A stretch of 64,000 nucleotides of DNA from Massospora cicadina (GCA_022478985.1 JAKSZP010012310.1:1-64000); one strand, 5' to 3'; counted from the first letter of the stretch, positions 10,778-22,999 are shown. Translations and numbers: made by a program. The notes: generated by a model not told the origin, from the sequence alone.

Positions 10778-11334
10778 TATTAGGATTCCTACCCTAATAA
10801 GTGATTCATGTGTGTCATATGAAGTAAATTGAACCCAATCCAATGAAATAGATGAACCTGTTAATGGGGATAATACCTGACTAAATTCCAGACCTCTCGA
10901 TATTGGGGATCAACCCCTAAATGATGTATCAAATATTACTCACGCAAAAACCCCTATATTGGGCTTCAAACCAGATTATGTGGTAATTGAATTTTGTCCA
11001 ACATATGTGACCAGCATGCTATAGAATCCCTGGTTGGTAATGAGTATAGATCTTAGCTTGGAACACTTAAAGATTTACCAATAAAACTCCCTATTTCCCA
11101 TATATTGATTTTTTATCAAATAAAATTTATTCTCTTTTTGCCATTAATCGTTTGGCCTACATCTATTCATTTAGGGAAGAAATCATAGTTAGGATCTACC
11201 AATCAAGTAACTTTATCCTGAGTAAGGACTTTTTGGAAAAGGAAAGGAAAACTTATAATCCAGCACCCAGGAACTTTGGGTCTCCTGGCCTTAAAAATAA
11301 AGGACAATTGGTTTACAACCCCTTCAATCCAACA
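10778..11334. repeat. solo LTR inserted in pol of element I
   Basis: Flanked by a perfect 5-bp duplication GATGC (10773-10777 and 11335-11339). It starts TATTAGG (probably from TGTTAGG) and ends CCAACA. Compared with elements E and F, it separates the linker (SIALNKKY-like) from the RT start (NSIFVTDDHD), which are adjacent in those elements. Length 557 bp, A/T-rich, with AATAAAATTTATT near 11120. The open frames inside are not recognised. Confidence 0.75.
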
Positions 11335-11339
11335 GATGC

Positions 11340-12275
11340 CTTGATATTTTTTATTTAAAGCTATTGAATGAGTCTTCTGTTGTTTGATAATCCCGTTAAA
11401 GTTTCTCACGGAACCACCATCAATAAGCTGGACTGGGGTTTGGTGGAAAAACTGAAATTATTCAGAGAGCCAAACTCATGGAACTGTAGGACCTTATGCA
11501 CAGGGATTAAATGAAGAACGCCACCACCTGGTGTTTTTGGATCCTAGCAGTTTATTTGTAGATTTGCCAGTAACACTTTGATTTCCTCACGCCCAGGTAA
11601 GAATATACCTGAGGCCACATGAGGCTTAAAGCGTGATTGTTGATAAAGGCTAAGAATCTCGCCATAAAGCCCAGTTGGTATCTCAATCTCTAGCTTGGTG
11701 CCCACTATCACTTGGTGGCTGGAGGGGATCAATATGACAGTAATGGATAGAAGCGTTAGCCCTTGGTACTCATATATCTGATGAGTGAGAACCCTGGTTT
11801 TGTTTTTCAATTGCTGATAGTGGACAGGGATTACCTTATCACTTTACATATGATTAACTTGTTTCATCTGATTGGAATCCTGGGCCACTGTTGGAAGTAA
11901 TATAAACTGGGATCTGCTGGCCAAAGATATTGAAGGTCTCCTCAGCCATATCGACAACTGCACCAAAATGGCGCATGAAGCCTGATTCTATCAGCATGTC
12001 ATAGTTATTATTAGGTAACACAATCGCTGGTGCTGAGATGGCAATCAACCCAAACCATAAAGGCAGTGCACTGTAAGCCCCTTCTAAGACAGTGCATGCC
12101 ATCCCAGCAAATCCATATACCATCCAATGTTACACGTAAGGTTTCAATGAATAAACCTAGCTGCCAACCTTGTGGATGTTATATTGGCTGGAGCGTCAGT
12201 GTCTATGATTGCGTAACTTTGTTTTTTTTCCAACAAAAATGTCACAATATCTATATTCAGGATAAGCAGTAGATT
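11340..12275 (-). pseudogene. protease and linker of element I
   Basis: Retroviral-type aspartic protease. The active-site block IIDTDAPANITSTRLAAR reads at about 12160-12215, with DTD in place of DTG. The C-terminal half is open at 11854-12123, with EGAYSALPLWFG, APAIVLPNNNYDMLI and the flap-distal GQQIPVYITS. The linker to RT is open at 11544-11810. There is a frame change between the two protease halves. Confidence 0.85.
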
Positions 12276-12279
12276 GGTT

Positions 12280-14094
12280 ATCTAATATGTAAACATCCAA
12301 GGAATCTCTATTTTTGAGGAACTGCATATTACTTGCCCGACCTTGGGGTACTCCTTAATGATTGCATCATCTAGGATAGCAACATTTATCCCTTTCATCG
12401 AAAGTGCATCTGACAAAGGTCGAAGTTTGTCAGAGGTAGTGTGCTCTAGGATTTGACATGCATAAGGTATCAGAGTTCCTTGGCGATCCTCCTTTATGGC
12501 AGCTTCTTTGTCTTGAGTGCGAGTCAACATGTGCACATTATTGGCCAGTTACTGATATATTAGTTTTTCATTGTATTGGAGGGCCTTGGAAAAAAGCGAC
12601 TCATCCAGTTCAATTGGGACAGATGTAGTAAAACCAGCATAAGTAGATGGTCACATCTCTACTCCGCTTGGTCTTTTCCCTACTCATATTGGGCCAACTG
12701 AAAACATGCACTTGCCACTTAGTAAGGCAGTGGAATGCAAGATGCCTCAGATGACCACAAGAATAGCAGGTTACTCCATAGGTTCTCAGCACCAATTATT
12801 AATAGAAGGTCCAGGTTGAGGGTTAACTTCAGTATTGTAATTTGGAAGTGGCTGAGGCGAATAGCTATATGACGGCCAGGGATTGTTCAGTGGAATTGAG
12901 GAAGGCTAAATCATTCTGATCGAGGAAAGAGTCCCTGCAGGGGCCATTGTGGGATTTCATTCATAGTTAGGAGGGTTAAACCTTGCTGCTAGTTGATGCA
13001 AATAATTGATAACTTTGAACAAAGGAACATCCTCTTGCAGGATGGGTACCATAGTATCATATAATTCACAGTGGAGCTTTACCCCGTCAGCCTTATATAG
13101 AATTACTTCTCCCACCAGGATGTGCGCCACTGAGTTAAATTGATCAGCAAATGCTGTCAGAGACTCGTTCCGCTGAAGCCCCATTGTTAGGAATTTGGTC
13201 TTTCGTTGGTGACATTTTTTTATGCCCCCAAGCAATCATAGCATGCTATCCTTAACTTCTTGGTAGGTGACAGAACTATCTCTCAGAGAGCAGGTAACTT
13301 GGTCAGCGCTTCAACGTCTATAATAGAGAGCAGCAGCTTAGGCTTATGGTGGTCTGACGGCCCTTCAGCCGCAAACTCAAACTGTTTGAAGAAGCCATGC
13401 ATATTTCCATACCGTTTGAATGGAGGCAACTTGTCAGAGCATATGTTCTTATCTCACTTAAAGCTACGAGCTCTGGGGCAAACTGGGGAACTATTTGGGG
13501 GCCATAACTTGCTTCTCAGCAAGGGAGGGCACAGTTTGAATAATGGATCTTGGTTTATCCGCATAGTTGGAAGCAGCCTGGCCCTCTTCTGCTGGCAACA
13601 TGGCAAAAACACTAGGAGTACTTTTTGGCAAGGAGTAATCGTCCCCAAAATACCAAATATGTGTACTGACCCTTGCTACCCGCTTGGGTGGCAAATAGTT
13701 CTGCTGCACCTTCCTCAACTATGTAACTACCGTAATGCCACTGTTCTTCACTACCATAATCTGTTACTTGTCAGCTTCCCTTCAGGGACTCTATGGATAG
13801 GAGTTAGCCTTTGATTGCCACTCTAACCATGTAGCCGCTCCGCGGTTTCATCAAAATGGTTTGATAATTGTCTATTTTGCCAATTGAGAAAATGCGTCTG
13901 ACTTGAACACTTCTTTAAACTGAACCACCGCCATTTTACGCTCATGAAGGAGCTCTTTCTGGGTTCAGTGTAATGTATTTGAGAGCTTAGTGTTAACATA
14001 CTTCACTGATTAAGTAGACTGGGACAGTTTCCTGTCGGTGATAACAAGATGTGCCATGGTTTGGGTAACTTGGTTTATTGGTTGGATCAGCGGA
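12280..14094 (-). pseudogene. gag pseudogene of element I
   Basis: Order on the minus strand: N-terminus near 14.0 kb; capsid open at 12957-13235 (QRNESLTAFADQFN and the HCELYDTMVPILQEDVPLFK block); CCHC zinc knuckle CYSCGHLRHLAFHC at 12727-12768; linker to PR at 12282-12536 (QILEHTTSDKLRPLSD). The zinc knuckle keeps the full CX2CX4HX4C spacing. The strong plus-strand open frame at 13260-13814 is an antisense shadow of this gene. Stops and frame changes interrupt it throughout. Confidence 0.85.
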
Positions 14095-14112
14095 CCCCTG
14101 TATTGAGCACCA
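14095..14112 (-). other. primer-binding site of element I
   Basis: Minus strand TGGTGCTCAATACAGGGG, one base inside the LTR. Confidence 0.85.
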
Positions 14113-14113
14113 C

Positions 14114-14626
14114 TGGTTAAAATCTGGAAGAATTGTTTAAGATTCACCAAAGGGTTGCACAGGAGGGTTTCCCACTGATGCAACAAAATACAATATGTTG
14201 GATTGTCTTCCCTCAAAAAATTGGAATAAAGTATAAAATGAAGCAAAAGGCTTCAGCGCAAACTATTTTTGATCTAAAACGGCAGATTCCACTACCATTA
14301 TTCTTCTGAGTACAACATAGAATCCACTATGTGTTATTAATCAAAGACCTCTCCCTCCTTCTTTGTCTCTCTCCTTTTCACTCATCTCTTTAGCCAATCT
14401 TTAGTTCATCTACGTAGCTACTCAGCTTCTCCAATTCCCATCGTTCTATTCTCATTGTTAGGAGTTTTGGCCAAATCCTATACTTTTGCTGAGGTCAAAT
14501 TGCTTAGCATTGACCCATATCAATTTCTGGTAAATAGTAAATGTGCTACCTCGATCTTGATGAATAACCAATGATCCGCCATTAATCAGTTTTGGCTTAT
14601 CATCCAGTCATATAGTTTTCCTGGCA
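14114..14626 (-). repeat. 5' LTR of element I
   Basis: Matches 6420-6925 end to end. Outer end CTGGCA is followed by the TGGGG duplication. On the minus strand it lies upstream of PBS and gag. Confidence 0.93.
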
Positions 14627-14631
14627 TGGGG

Positions 14632-15480
14632 TTTCTGGTATTTTTGTAAAAAATTTCTGAGGATTATGCCAATAATTGCCATAATCCAAGCTCTAAGCCT
14701 AGGGTTCGTTTGACAGATCAAGTGAAAGAGGCGGACTTGGGAAAAGTCAGGGCAGAGTAGATCTGGGATTTTTACCAATGCTCCTTCAAAAGATCACCAA
14801 TAAAAGAAAAGATTTTTCTTTACCACCTTCAATTAAGCCAAGGTGCACCGGTGACTCCCCACATTCGCTGGTTCATCTTGTTACTGCAAATGAGATAATA
14901 GTAGTTCTCAAACTAGCCACACAGAAGGTTCAAGGGCTAAGCGGTCACATAAAGTCATATCAAAGCTATTTTTCTTCAGTTAGAACAACAAGAGCTTTTG
15001 GTTGCCTTCAGAAAAATCTCCAAGTTGAATGGGGTCCAGTTGGCAACACCTGTTGAGATTTTGATGGCACCCAGCCCTCACCTGGTCAAAGAAAACTAGA
15101 ATTATTTTAGTCAAGTGGACACGTTGGATTTCTGTCTATAAACTCTGAGGACGTTTCTTCTCTGAATGCACCTATATATATTACAGGGAATAAGCTCTAA
15201 GTTAGAGCAATTGTTAACAGTGGGGCACGTTAACATTGTGCTCACTAAGATTGTAAAGAAACTGAGCCTCTCTCTGGTCATAGACCATCAGAAAGTCTAT
15301 GGTATGGTGGGCCCTCATTATACAACGTATGAAGGAGCTTGTATTGCTTTGGCGCTGCGGTTGGGCTCTTTGAGAGGTATTTACTCCAGCTATTGTTTTT
15401 CCAAATCAGTTATGACCTCCTTATTGGGCCTCTTTTATGAGGATGGATGGAGTCAAAGCCAATCTTAAGGAAAATACATT
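14632..15480 (+). pseudogene. gag-pol linker and protease of element H (after the element I insertion)
   Basis: The first part is the linker (open at 14778-15056). The protease reads from about 15160. The catalytic region is decayed, but VNIVLTKIVKK, VYGMVGPHYTTYEGA and the ALALRLGSL block align with the protease of E and I. The open frame is 15166-15468. Position directly upstream of the H RT fits. Confidence 0.75.
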
Positions 15481-17251
15481 GAAAATACTTGGGAAAACCC
15501 TCCCTTTATTTAATAATTGGAACGATGAGGGCTTGGTTCCTCAAAAGCAGGGTTTGTTAACCTCACTTATCATGATGGCATAACGCCAATTGGTTATCAA
15601 CAACTGCATATGCATACCCAGAGGTTACTTAATCAAAACTGGGAATATATAGGTTTTATTCAACAGCTAATCATGGTTTAACCGTTATGGAAGCCATCAA
15701 CTAATTGTAGGAACTGAAATAACTTAAGAATTCCCTAAGTTTATACAGTGAAATATTCACACCGTTTTGTCATCACAATTTGGAACCTATCACCACACTG
15801 AGGATTATTATTTCTGACAATGATGAAATTCAGGTGCTCTGGCTAACCTATATGATTACCCTCTTCATATAAAGTGGCATAAGATTGTCGCCTATGTTCA
15901 TTTTTTACCCGTTGAAGAAATCCAAAATATTTTATGATTCTGGTCACTTTGATGGACTAGGCCTTAAAAGAGATATAAACAATTTTTTGCTCTTTTGTCC
16001 CTCAGGAAAGCTATTTGGGGTTAACTGAGGTCAAAAAGAACCAAGCCTTGCTCTTTTTGGCACTTATAGGATGATATTTGGCAAAGATGATTTTAATTTG
16101 GGTTGTGCACATCATGTGTTATATTATAGTAATACAAAAATCATCTGCTAATTGCCTCCATCCTATTAGGTGATTAAAGATGGCTGATGAAGTATTAGAT
16201 GCAGAGACTAATAAAATTATGCAGCAGGGGATGTTATTGACTTCTAAAGTCCTTGGGATACCCCAGTTTTGATAATAAAAAGAAGGACGGATCCAACTGA
16301 GTAGTAATTGATTAACAAAAGCTTTATTTTATCACAAATTTTTTATCTTTATCCTGAATTGATGATGTTCTAGACTGCTTGGGTGGCGCAAATTTTTCCT
16401 AAGATGGATCTAACTTTGGGCTACTGGTCGATTGTGCTGCTTAAGTCTAAACAGGAGAAATATGCGATAATTACAGCTCAGGGCTTTTATCAACCCACTT
16501 GGATGCCACAAGGGTTGTGTAACGTCTCCATAACTTTCCAATGAGCCATGGATACTATATTAGAAGGTTCAAATTTTCTCCAGTGTGTTAGTTTATTTAA
16601 ATGATATCTAAATGTATTTTCCAGAACATTTGATAAACTTCTTCATTCATTAGGAGAAGGTTTACACCGCTTTGATAAGGAAGATCTCAAAATCAAGATG
16701 CGTAAGTGCAACTTTTTCCAAGAGTAGCTGGAATATATGGGGTTCATTATTGATAAAAATGGCTTGCAAACCAAGCCAGCGAAGGTTGAAGCAATTTAAT
16801 GTATTACACAGCAAAGTAGAAAGCACGACGTTCAAGTGTTTCTTGGTATGATTGGCTATTACCACCAATTTTTAGAAGATTTTAGTAAAATAGGTGAGCC
16901 ACTATTTCACTTACTCATGACTGAAGTACGTTCAAATGGATGGGAAACTATCAGCTGGTATTTTATAGATCCAGGCTTTACTTGACTTAAGCGCTCTTGT
17001 TAATATATCCTAACTTTAATAAATCGTTTACTATTCAAACAGATGCTTCTCTCACTTCTGTCAGGGCGATGTTATCATAACTTAATTATAATAAATTTAT
17101 CATCCTGTGGCTTATTGCAGCTGGACATTAGATGTCCACGAATGAGATTATATTGTAACCTAGAAGGAGTGCCTGGCAGTCATTAGCCTTTAAGCAACTC
17201 CAAGTTTACGTTCATGGAGTACAATTCACCCTAGTAACAGATCATGCCTCC
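15481..17251 (+). pseudogene. RT and RNase H of element H, truncated
   Basis: RT reads in broken frames from about 16190 (IMQQGMLL, KKKDGS) through DDVLDCLGGA and MSHGYY-like remnants. The active site is YLND at 16594-16605. The thumb reads RRSSVSWYDWLL-like; a shadow open frame sits on the other strand at 16662-16868. RNase H keeps IQTDASLTSV near 17035-17065 and ends in VTDHAS at about 17251, where the LTR of element G starts. The region 15481-16180 is the decayed linker. Integrase is missing. Confidence 0.8.
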
Positions 17252-17722
17252 TGTCAAGAAATTAATATGAATGGTCAATAAGCCATATATCCAGCAGATC
17301 ATAGTATATGTGTTGAGGTAAGCCCCAAGATTGAGCGGAGGATTATATTGGTGGGAAGAAAATCAATCGTAGTACTGATAGTTCAGCAAATCAAGGGATT
17401 TCCGGCCAAAACCATGATATAGAACAAAAACTTTTAAATGTAATTTTAGAAAATTACTAAGCGGAAGGGTTGAAATAGACTAAGAATACCAAGGATAAAA
17501 GTTGAGCAAGAGAATGAGAAGAAAGAGGTTTCTTAGTAGTTAACAGCGATAGCCTGCTATTTTATATATATAATAAAAAGCTTCAACCAGGGCGATAGCT
17601 CCATCTTTCATAGAATTTTTTATTAAGGATCAGCGATCTTCATATCATCCATTCCGTTGCTCAGTGGTAGTTATACTGTGAAACCAGCTTGGGGGACTAG
17701 CCAATACCACCAAAAGTTAACT
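17252..17722 (+). repeat. 5' LTR of element G
   Basis: Related to the E LTR: similar first 30 bases, an A/G-rich middle with GTTGAG repeats near 17495, and the GGCGATAGC and CATCGT-like end. Ends one base before the PBS. Length 471 bp. Confidence 0.8.
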
Positions 17723-17723
17723 G

Positions 17724-17741
17724 TGGTGCTCACAACAGGGG
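17724..17741 (+). other. primer-binding site of element G
   Basis: TGGTGCTCACAACAGGGG, one base after the LTR. Confidence 0.85.
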
Positions 17742-17744
17742 GCC

Positions 17745-19971
17745 ACTGGTCAACTGTAGTACAACAGCATTAGGGCATCAAGGCAACCCTCACTATTTAT
17801 GCCAAAAGTATTTAGGTTTCATGAACAATACTCCAGGAAAAAATGGAGTCATCTAACAAAGAACCAGCACTGTTCATGGTGACAAAACCAGGGGACGAGG
17901 ATACCAGGATGGAATTGCGGTTGGGTGCTTGTTCCACATTGGAGTCAAACCAAAAGGCAGGTCCACTAATGTGACCCCTCAGAAACTGTGGGGTATCATG
18001 AAATGGCTCTTGCGAGGTTACCGCTTCTATGAAGAAGATGTGGGGGAACATGCTTTAATCTGTTTTATAATCAATGGGACCAAGAATCCCTTTATAAATT
18101 GTATATGTCTTAACTTGATGCTATCACAATGGGATTGTCTTGCTGGCTCAGCACAAATGGATCTAGGAATACTTGATAGCGTACACTTATCTCTAATCTG
18201 CCAATTACTGCATGTGTTGGCTCAACATAACATTGAGATTAGGTATGTCACGCATTTTGTCTAAATGCAACATAATGACACTTGCCTCTTACTTGAACAC
18301 CTCAACCACTCTTCTCAGATATTCAGGGGCGCTAAAAAATGTGGACATTTGTGTCATGGATGTCCGCCATCGCTTGGATGAATTAGTGTCCCAGTTTAAT
18401 CATGAGTTACCCTGAATAATAGGAGAATTGTTACACTGGTGTGGGCTTTTAGCTAAATGGATTCAGGATATCATGACGTTGGGTAGTAACACTGAGCGCT
18501 TTATGGTGGACATGGTGGAATGAGCCAAAGAGATTGAAACACCAGTGGCTCAGACTAGGGATCAGGTTACCCTGGTAGAGCGGTGGATGGCTGATTACAC
18601 TAACATTTTGGCAGTTGAATATAGTTAACCTCATGCTGAGTGGAGTAACCAGCAGACGTCTGATCATATGAAGAGCTCTTTTTTGGCGTCCTCAGGATAC
18701 AACCAGTTGCTGGGTCAGATTGATCAGCTGGAAAGTGCCAGTCAGGCGGCTTGGGGCCAAGCCATTACTCTTCCTTTCATTGAGACAGTGGAGTACACTA
18801 ATATGCGGGTGCGCTTGGATAACCTTTGACAGGCTAATGAGGTGTTATGTTAACAAGCCTCTCTAGTTAATCAAACATATATGGAGAATGGACAAGTGCG
18901 TGACACCAGACGGCAGAACGTGAGAATGCAAGGCGCATTTCATGATGTCCTCTCATGACTTCATGCAATGGAGTGTAAACTGGATACAGATCTGGAATTC
19001 TGCCACAAATTGCAGAATAAATTCAAAGAAATTCAACAGGAGGTGCAAGATGGTAGGTGTTGGTGCTATTTGGTTGAAGCTGAGCGGATAATCAACAAAC
19101 ATTTTGCTGAACAGACTGGTAAGGGAGGGAAGGGTTCAGTCAGTGGCGAGTCTGGAGAAGTATGCTATGAATCAGCCAGTAAGTTATCCCCTGGGATCAT
19201 GACAGTTAATCCTTGCAATCCAACCTCTTAATGGTCCACTTTGGCAGATTTGCATCAATATGTGCAACCCTATTCTTGCCCACAAGGGGATGTTCCCCTT
19301 GACCGATCTGAACCTATTCCATCTGTTCCTTGCAACTGAAGCACGGATAAAGGTTATTTTGTTTAGATCAGGAAGTTACCACCTTTCAGTCATGATGGGA
19401 GCAACAACGGATATTTTAAACAGTTTAAATTCACCATGGAAGGAACATTAGATCAGTGGAAAGCAAAACTGGTGGTATCTGCTATGGATGTTGAGAGCAC
19501 CGACCAGGTTACCTGTTACATCCATTTTAGTTCTGAAACATATAAAAAGGTGAAGGAGACTGTGCTCTATCTGTTTAGGGGCGCGGCAAATATGGTGCAG
19601 TGCAAGGCTGAATTTCTGACCATACAGTTTCACAAGAATGAGTCCTTGGTGGAGTTTGCAGAGAGATTCATGACTGAAGCTCATGTGTTAGCAGGAGAGA
19701 AAATTAACCAATGATGATGTAAGAATATCTAAGACTGCAGCAGTCAACCATATCATGAACTGCATAATGCAATGTCTCACATACTTAATGAAGATGCGGG
19801 GCTTAATCAAATCATTAACACTTAACACTATCTCTCCAAAACTTTCAGTGCTCCCATTGTGGAGCAGAAGGCCACTGTTACAACTGCTGCATACTCATCA
19901 GGATATGGACCGCAACAACCCAGTTATAATCCGTTGGGTAAGATTAGTCCACCCAATAAGTTGACAGATCC
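17745..19971 (+). pseudogene. gag pseudogene of element G with long N-terminal region
   Basis: The capsid is open at 19436-19714, with VETVLYLFRGAANMVQCKAE-like and FHKNESLVEFAERFM blocks, followed by HELHNA-type sequence. Before it lies about 1.6 kb of gag N-terminus, much longer than in element E (about 0.4 kb). Open pieces are at 17929-18264, 18212-18415 and 18968-19231. It is rich in Glu, Gln and Leu heptads from 18.5 to 19.1 kb (for example QLLGQIDQLESASQAAW), so coiled coil is likely. It is cut before the zinc knuckle. Stops separate the pieces. Confidence 0.8.
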
Positions 19972-21091
19972 TGTAAAAATTTATAGGTCTTGATTATTAT
20001 CAGCCAATAACCCCTATAAATTTATTACTTGCACAGGTTCGGTTCTTGTGCAATTCATCCACATTGTACTGTTGTTGATATAATTGACTGATAATAGTAT
20101 GACGGCTATTATCCATTTTTAATGGAAATCTTATATCTCAGCCCAATGCTCAGCCAGTATTTCTGTTTGAAATACTTGAGATGTCTCAAAAAAGGGATTA
20201 GTTCTCTCTTACTGTGCAACCTGAACTTCTCTGAGATTCCCTGGTGACAGTTTATCCAGTTTGACACACAGTCAGCAGCAATCCCCAATTTGTTTCTGCT
20301 TCTTCCCTGGATCTCCACTCAGATCCTTACTCTTTTCCTTAAAGAGTCTCCCAATTATTGCACACAACATTAATATCCCTGAGAAAGAATAGAACAAATG
20401 AAATCTGATAAAGTTTACTACTTAAACTATATACCAGATAAAAACCTCTCTTTTATTATTGGTGAATTCTAGGGAATTTATAGTGGGGGATTCAGCGCCC
20501 AACCCTCAGTTGATACTTCTTCAATAAAACGGCAGTCATTGCCATTGAATCCCCCATCCTTGCCTCAGCAGCGATGGTCTTCCCCATCCCAGCTAGGATT
20601 CCATCATTGGACATCCTTGAGACCTAAACATAAAGAGTCAGAAAACGTGTCCCTAACAGTTTACTTCAATCCAAGTAAACCAATCATATTTGGCTAGCGA
20701 CCTGCTTAGGTAATGGGACTAGTACTGATTAAGGCAGGTCACAAAATCAACTGATTGATTTGCTTGTTACAGGCGGCATTACTTACCTCACAACTTACTA
20801 CTTACATTCCCAATTAGTCTTTGATGAAATCTGAATGATAAAAATCAGTACACTTGATAGTTAATCACTATCAGATGCCCCTATTTCATCGGCAACTTCA
20901 TCTGATGAGATCTTAAGCATTTGTCCGGATTAATTCCCTGATGGATATTCCCAGGAGCTATCCTAAAATCCCCCAAACATAGTTACTCCAAAATCAGGGT
21001 CAACTGATAACCAATTCACCTCGCATTAGGGTTTTATCCCCTAGAAATTCCTGGTAATCTAGCAGGCTGAATATGGGCAAAAATCCCAACA
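19972..21091 (-). repeat. 3' LTR of element C (LTR B)
   Basis: Begins TGTAAAAATTTATAGG and ends AATCCCAACA. It aligns with 42679-43801 throughout, for example CAATTCATCCACATTGTACTG and AATACTTGAGATGTCTC. The adjacent purine tract shows that it is the 3' LTR of a minus-strand element lying to its right. Confidence 0.9.
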
Positions 21092-21104
21092 CATCCCCCC
21101 TCTA
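21092..21104 (-). other. polypurine tract of element C
   Basis: Plus strand CATCCCCCCTCTA, so the minus strand is TAGAGGGGGGATG directly before the LTR start TGTTGGGATT. Confidence 0.85.
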
Positions 21105-21117
21105 GCCTAAATTTCCA

Positions 21118-22439
21118 GTGAGAAAAGGACTGGGGCATGAGAACACCGCTTTGGACAGTCAGTCAAATACTTCATTGGCTCAAGAAGAATATTATCACCA
21201 ATACTCAACGCTGCTTGAGACAACCTTTGGCATGCAGCTCTCTTCCTCTTCATCCTGGATACCGCCTTCTCAGAGTGTGGTCTCCATGACCTTCTGTCAT
21301 GCCGGGCTGATCAATTTATTCATGACAAAATTAGTCCCAGGATCCAGTTTTCCCCCATCAGGACATATGACCTGCTGTCATATTCAGAATTCTTGGTCCA
21401 GCGTCCTCAATTCCTTATTTTCTTCTCATCCTAGACAGGAGATTATTACCATTGATGTTCTTTTGCAGCACAATTAAGAATGCTTATTTATGTTTGTCCT
21501 TGTTATTTTTCTCTCATAACCTCTTGGCTCATGTAATTCTTAATCCTTCTCTTATAGAGCTTATCCCATTATTTTTTTGGATTATAACTATGAAATTGGA
21601 GCTTAATGGATTGTAGAATTCATAATGCTGACTTTCATATAAGTCTGACATCCACCCTCATGTCCAGATCATATGTAAATTCTGAGTCACGGTACCAACA
21701 GCTACTAAACAGTTTGTCTGATCAAGATCTTTGGCTCTTCCAGCAAATGAGTCGGGATGCTCAACAGAACCTCTTCTATGGTCCTTCCAGGACTCATACG
21801 CCTAGTTTGGTGCCGGCGGCTAGTCTTTCAGTGGAGCTACTGGAAACAATAACCAACCCTTCAGAAAACCAGGCTAGCAATCATTTCAAATGACTCGTGG
21901 CCATTATTCCCTCTAACATTGATTCCAGAGATGGATTAAAAAACTCTTCTGGATTCAGCTCCTTTTGCAGATGTGCCAAACATCATCATGGATGCGTCTG
22001 AAATTATGCCCTTCGCTCTTGGTTGCTCCTTCCTTGTTAGGTCAGACTTGCTTCCTAAGTTCCTCTTCCAACTCAGGCAATACTGCAAACCCGCTGTCTT
22101 AGCTACTGAGCTTGCCATTGGTAACAGTATTCATTTCAAACTCTCTTACACAGAATTGAGGGCCCAAGTCACCAAGGCTTTATCCCTAGCGGCGAATCCC
22201 TCCAATCTTGAGAACATCCTAGATTGGGATACCACATCCTATGCTCTTCGCTTTGCTGGCCAAGTTCTTTAAAGTTGAGCCACAAAGCTTCCAACCTCTC
22301 ACAGGCTCCCTCATTCCTTCTGCTTCAGCTTCTGAGAAGCTCATAGTCGTTGCTTGCAGGATACCATTTACTCCTTGCACAACTATCTCATTTCCAGTGC
22401 TTCCCATTGGTATCTCCCGCTGATGACTTTAGTAGGGGT
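21118..22439 (+). pseudogene. unrecognised open frames antisense to element C, 3' region
   Basis: Three open pieces lie on the plus strand: 21118-21477 (GTG start, 119 codons), 21606-21893 (95 codons) and 21973-22423 (two frames, 22270 stop). I do not recognise the product. The last piece looks like a helical domain (LPKFLFQLRQYCKPAVLATE). It runs to the left edge of element F. In element C this region lies between integrase and 3' LTR, where elements E and F have nothing. A captured host gene, perhaps with introns, or an accessory antisense gene are both possible. The minus strand also has short open frames (21936-22118, 22219-22407), so strand choice is not certain. Confidence 0.35.
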
Positions 22440-22999
22440 TGTTATAAAATTGGACGGTATCATTAGGATCTGCCATATTGTTTGTACAGGTCAAAACCAC
22501 TGAGCAACAGACAGACAATATGGGGATCTTCAGTCCTTCAATCACTTGAAAATATACCTAAAAACAGGAGAATTTGCCACAATCAACTCTTTATTTATTT
22601 TAATAAATGCAGCAAGTTTTGCTGCCCTATTTTCTCTCCACTATTAACAACTTACTTCTCTCACTCGACCATCTCACTTGTATACAGCAGCTTCAGGTGA
22701 TACTGCTCCTATATCTTGGGCTATTCTATTCCACCAATTCTCCTCAAATTTGGATTGTTATTCTCTAATCCTCTATCACCCTAATTGTAGGCGATTTACT
22801 TCATATTCGTCAAATGTTGACATTGCCTTATCGCCTTATTTTCTTATATAGAGGCGATCCAATAATATCCCGTTATATCCCAATATCACCTCATATTGAG
22901 GTACTTGAATAATCATAACTGATATCATTTTTGGCGGATTCTTCCCAATCAGCCCTAGATGTCCTATTATTATTATCCAGTTATGTCAAAATTGCAACA
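22440..22999 (-). repeat. 3' LTR of element F
   Basis: Starts TGTTATAAAATTGGACGG and ends AATTGCAACA. Near-identical in layout and length (560 bp) to 28474-29033. Confidence 0.95.

Larger units (their letters stand above)
6420..14626 (-). mobile_element. complete-length Ty3/Gypsy element I
   Basis: Two LTRs (506 and 513 bp) enclose PBS, gag, PR, RT, RNase H and IN on the minus strand. A perfect 5-bp target duplication TGGGG lies at 6415-6419 and 14627-14631. At 8.2 kb it is longer than E or F because of a solo LTR (10778-11334) and an extra 1.29-kb module between integrase and the 3' LTR (6954-8239). All genes are broken. It is inserted in gag of element H. Confidence 0.93.
3686..17251 (+). 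mobile_element. Ty3/Gypsy element H, split by element I and truncated by element G
   Basis: Plus-strand element in two pieces, 3686-6414 and 14632-17251. Order: LTR, primer-binding site, gag, PR, RT, RNase H. The join at element I rests on the perfect TGGGG duplication at 6415-6419 and 14627-14631. The end is the RNase H motif VTDHAS at about 17236-17251, where the LTR of element G begins. Integrase and the 3' LTR are not found anywhere to the right in this window, so the 3' half is lost or displaced. Confidence 0.75.
17252..19971 (+). mobile_element. Ty3/Gypsy element G, 5' LTR and gag only
   Basis: Begins TGTCAAGAAATTAATATGAA, very like the start of the E LTR, and is inserted in RNase H of element H. 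It contains LTR, PBS and gag, and is cut at 19971 by the left LTR of element C. Its pol and 3' LTR are not present on the other side of C. Confidence 0.8.

Noticed and set aside
13260..13814. The longest open frame in the window (184 codons, plus strand)
   Set aside because: It is antisense to gag of element I, whose capsid and zinc knuckle are readable on the other strand; no protein-like motif in the plus frame.
15166..15468. 100-codon frame as a host gene
   Set aside because: It aligns with the protease of elements E and I (VNIVLTKIVKK and the EGA block), so it belongs to element H.
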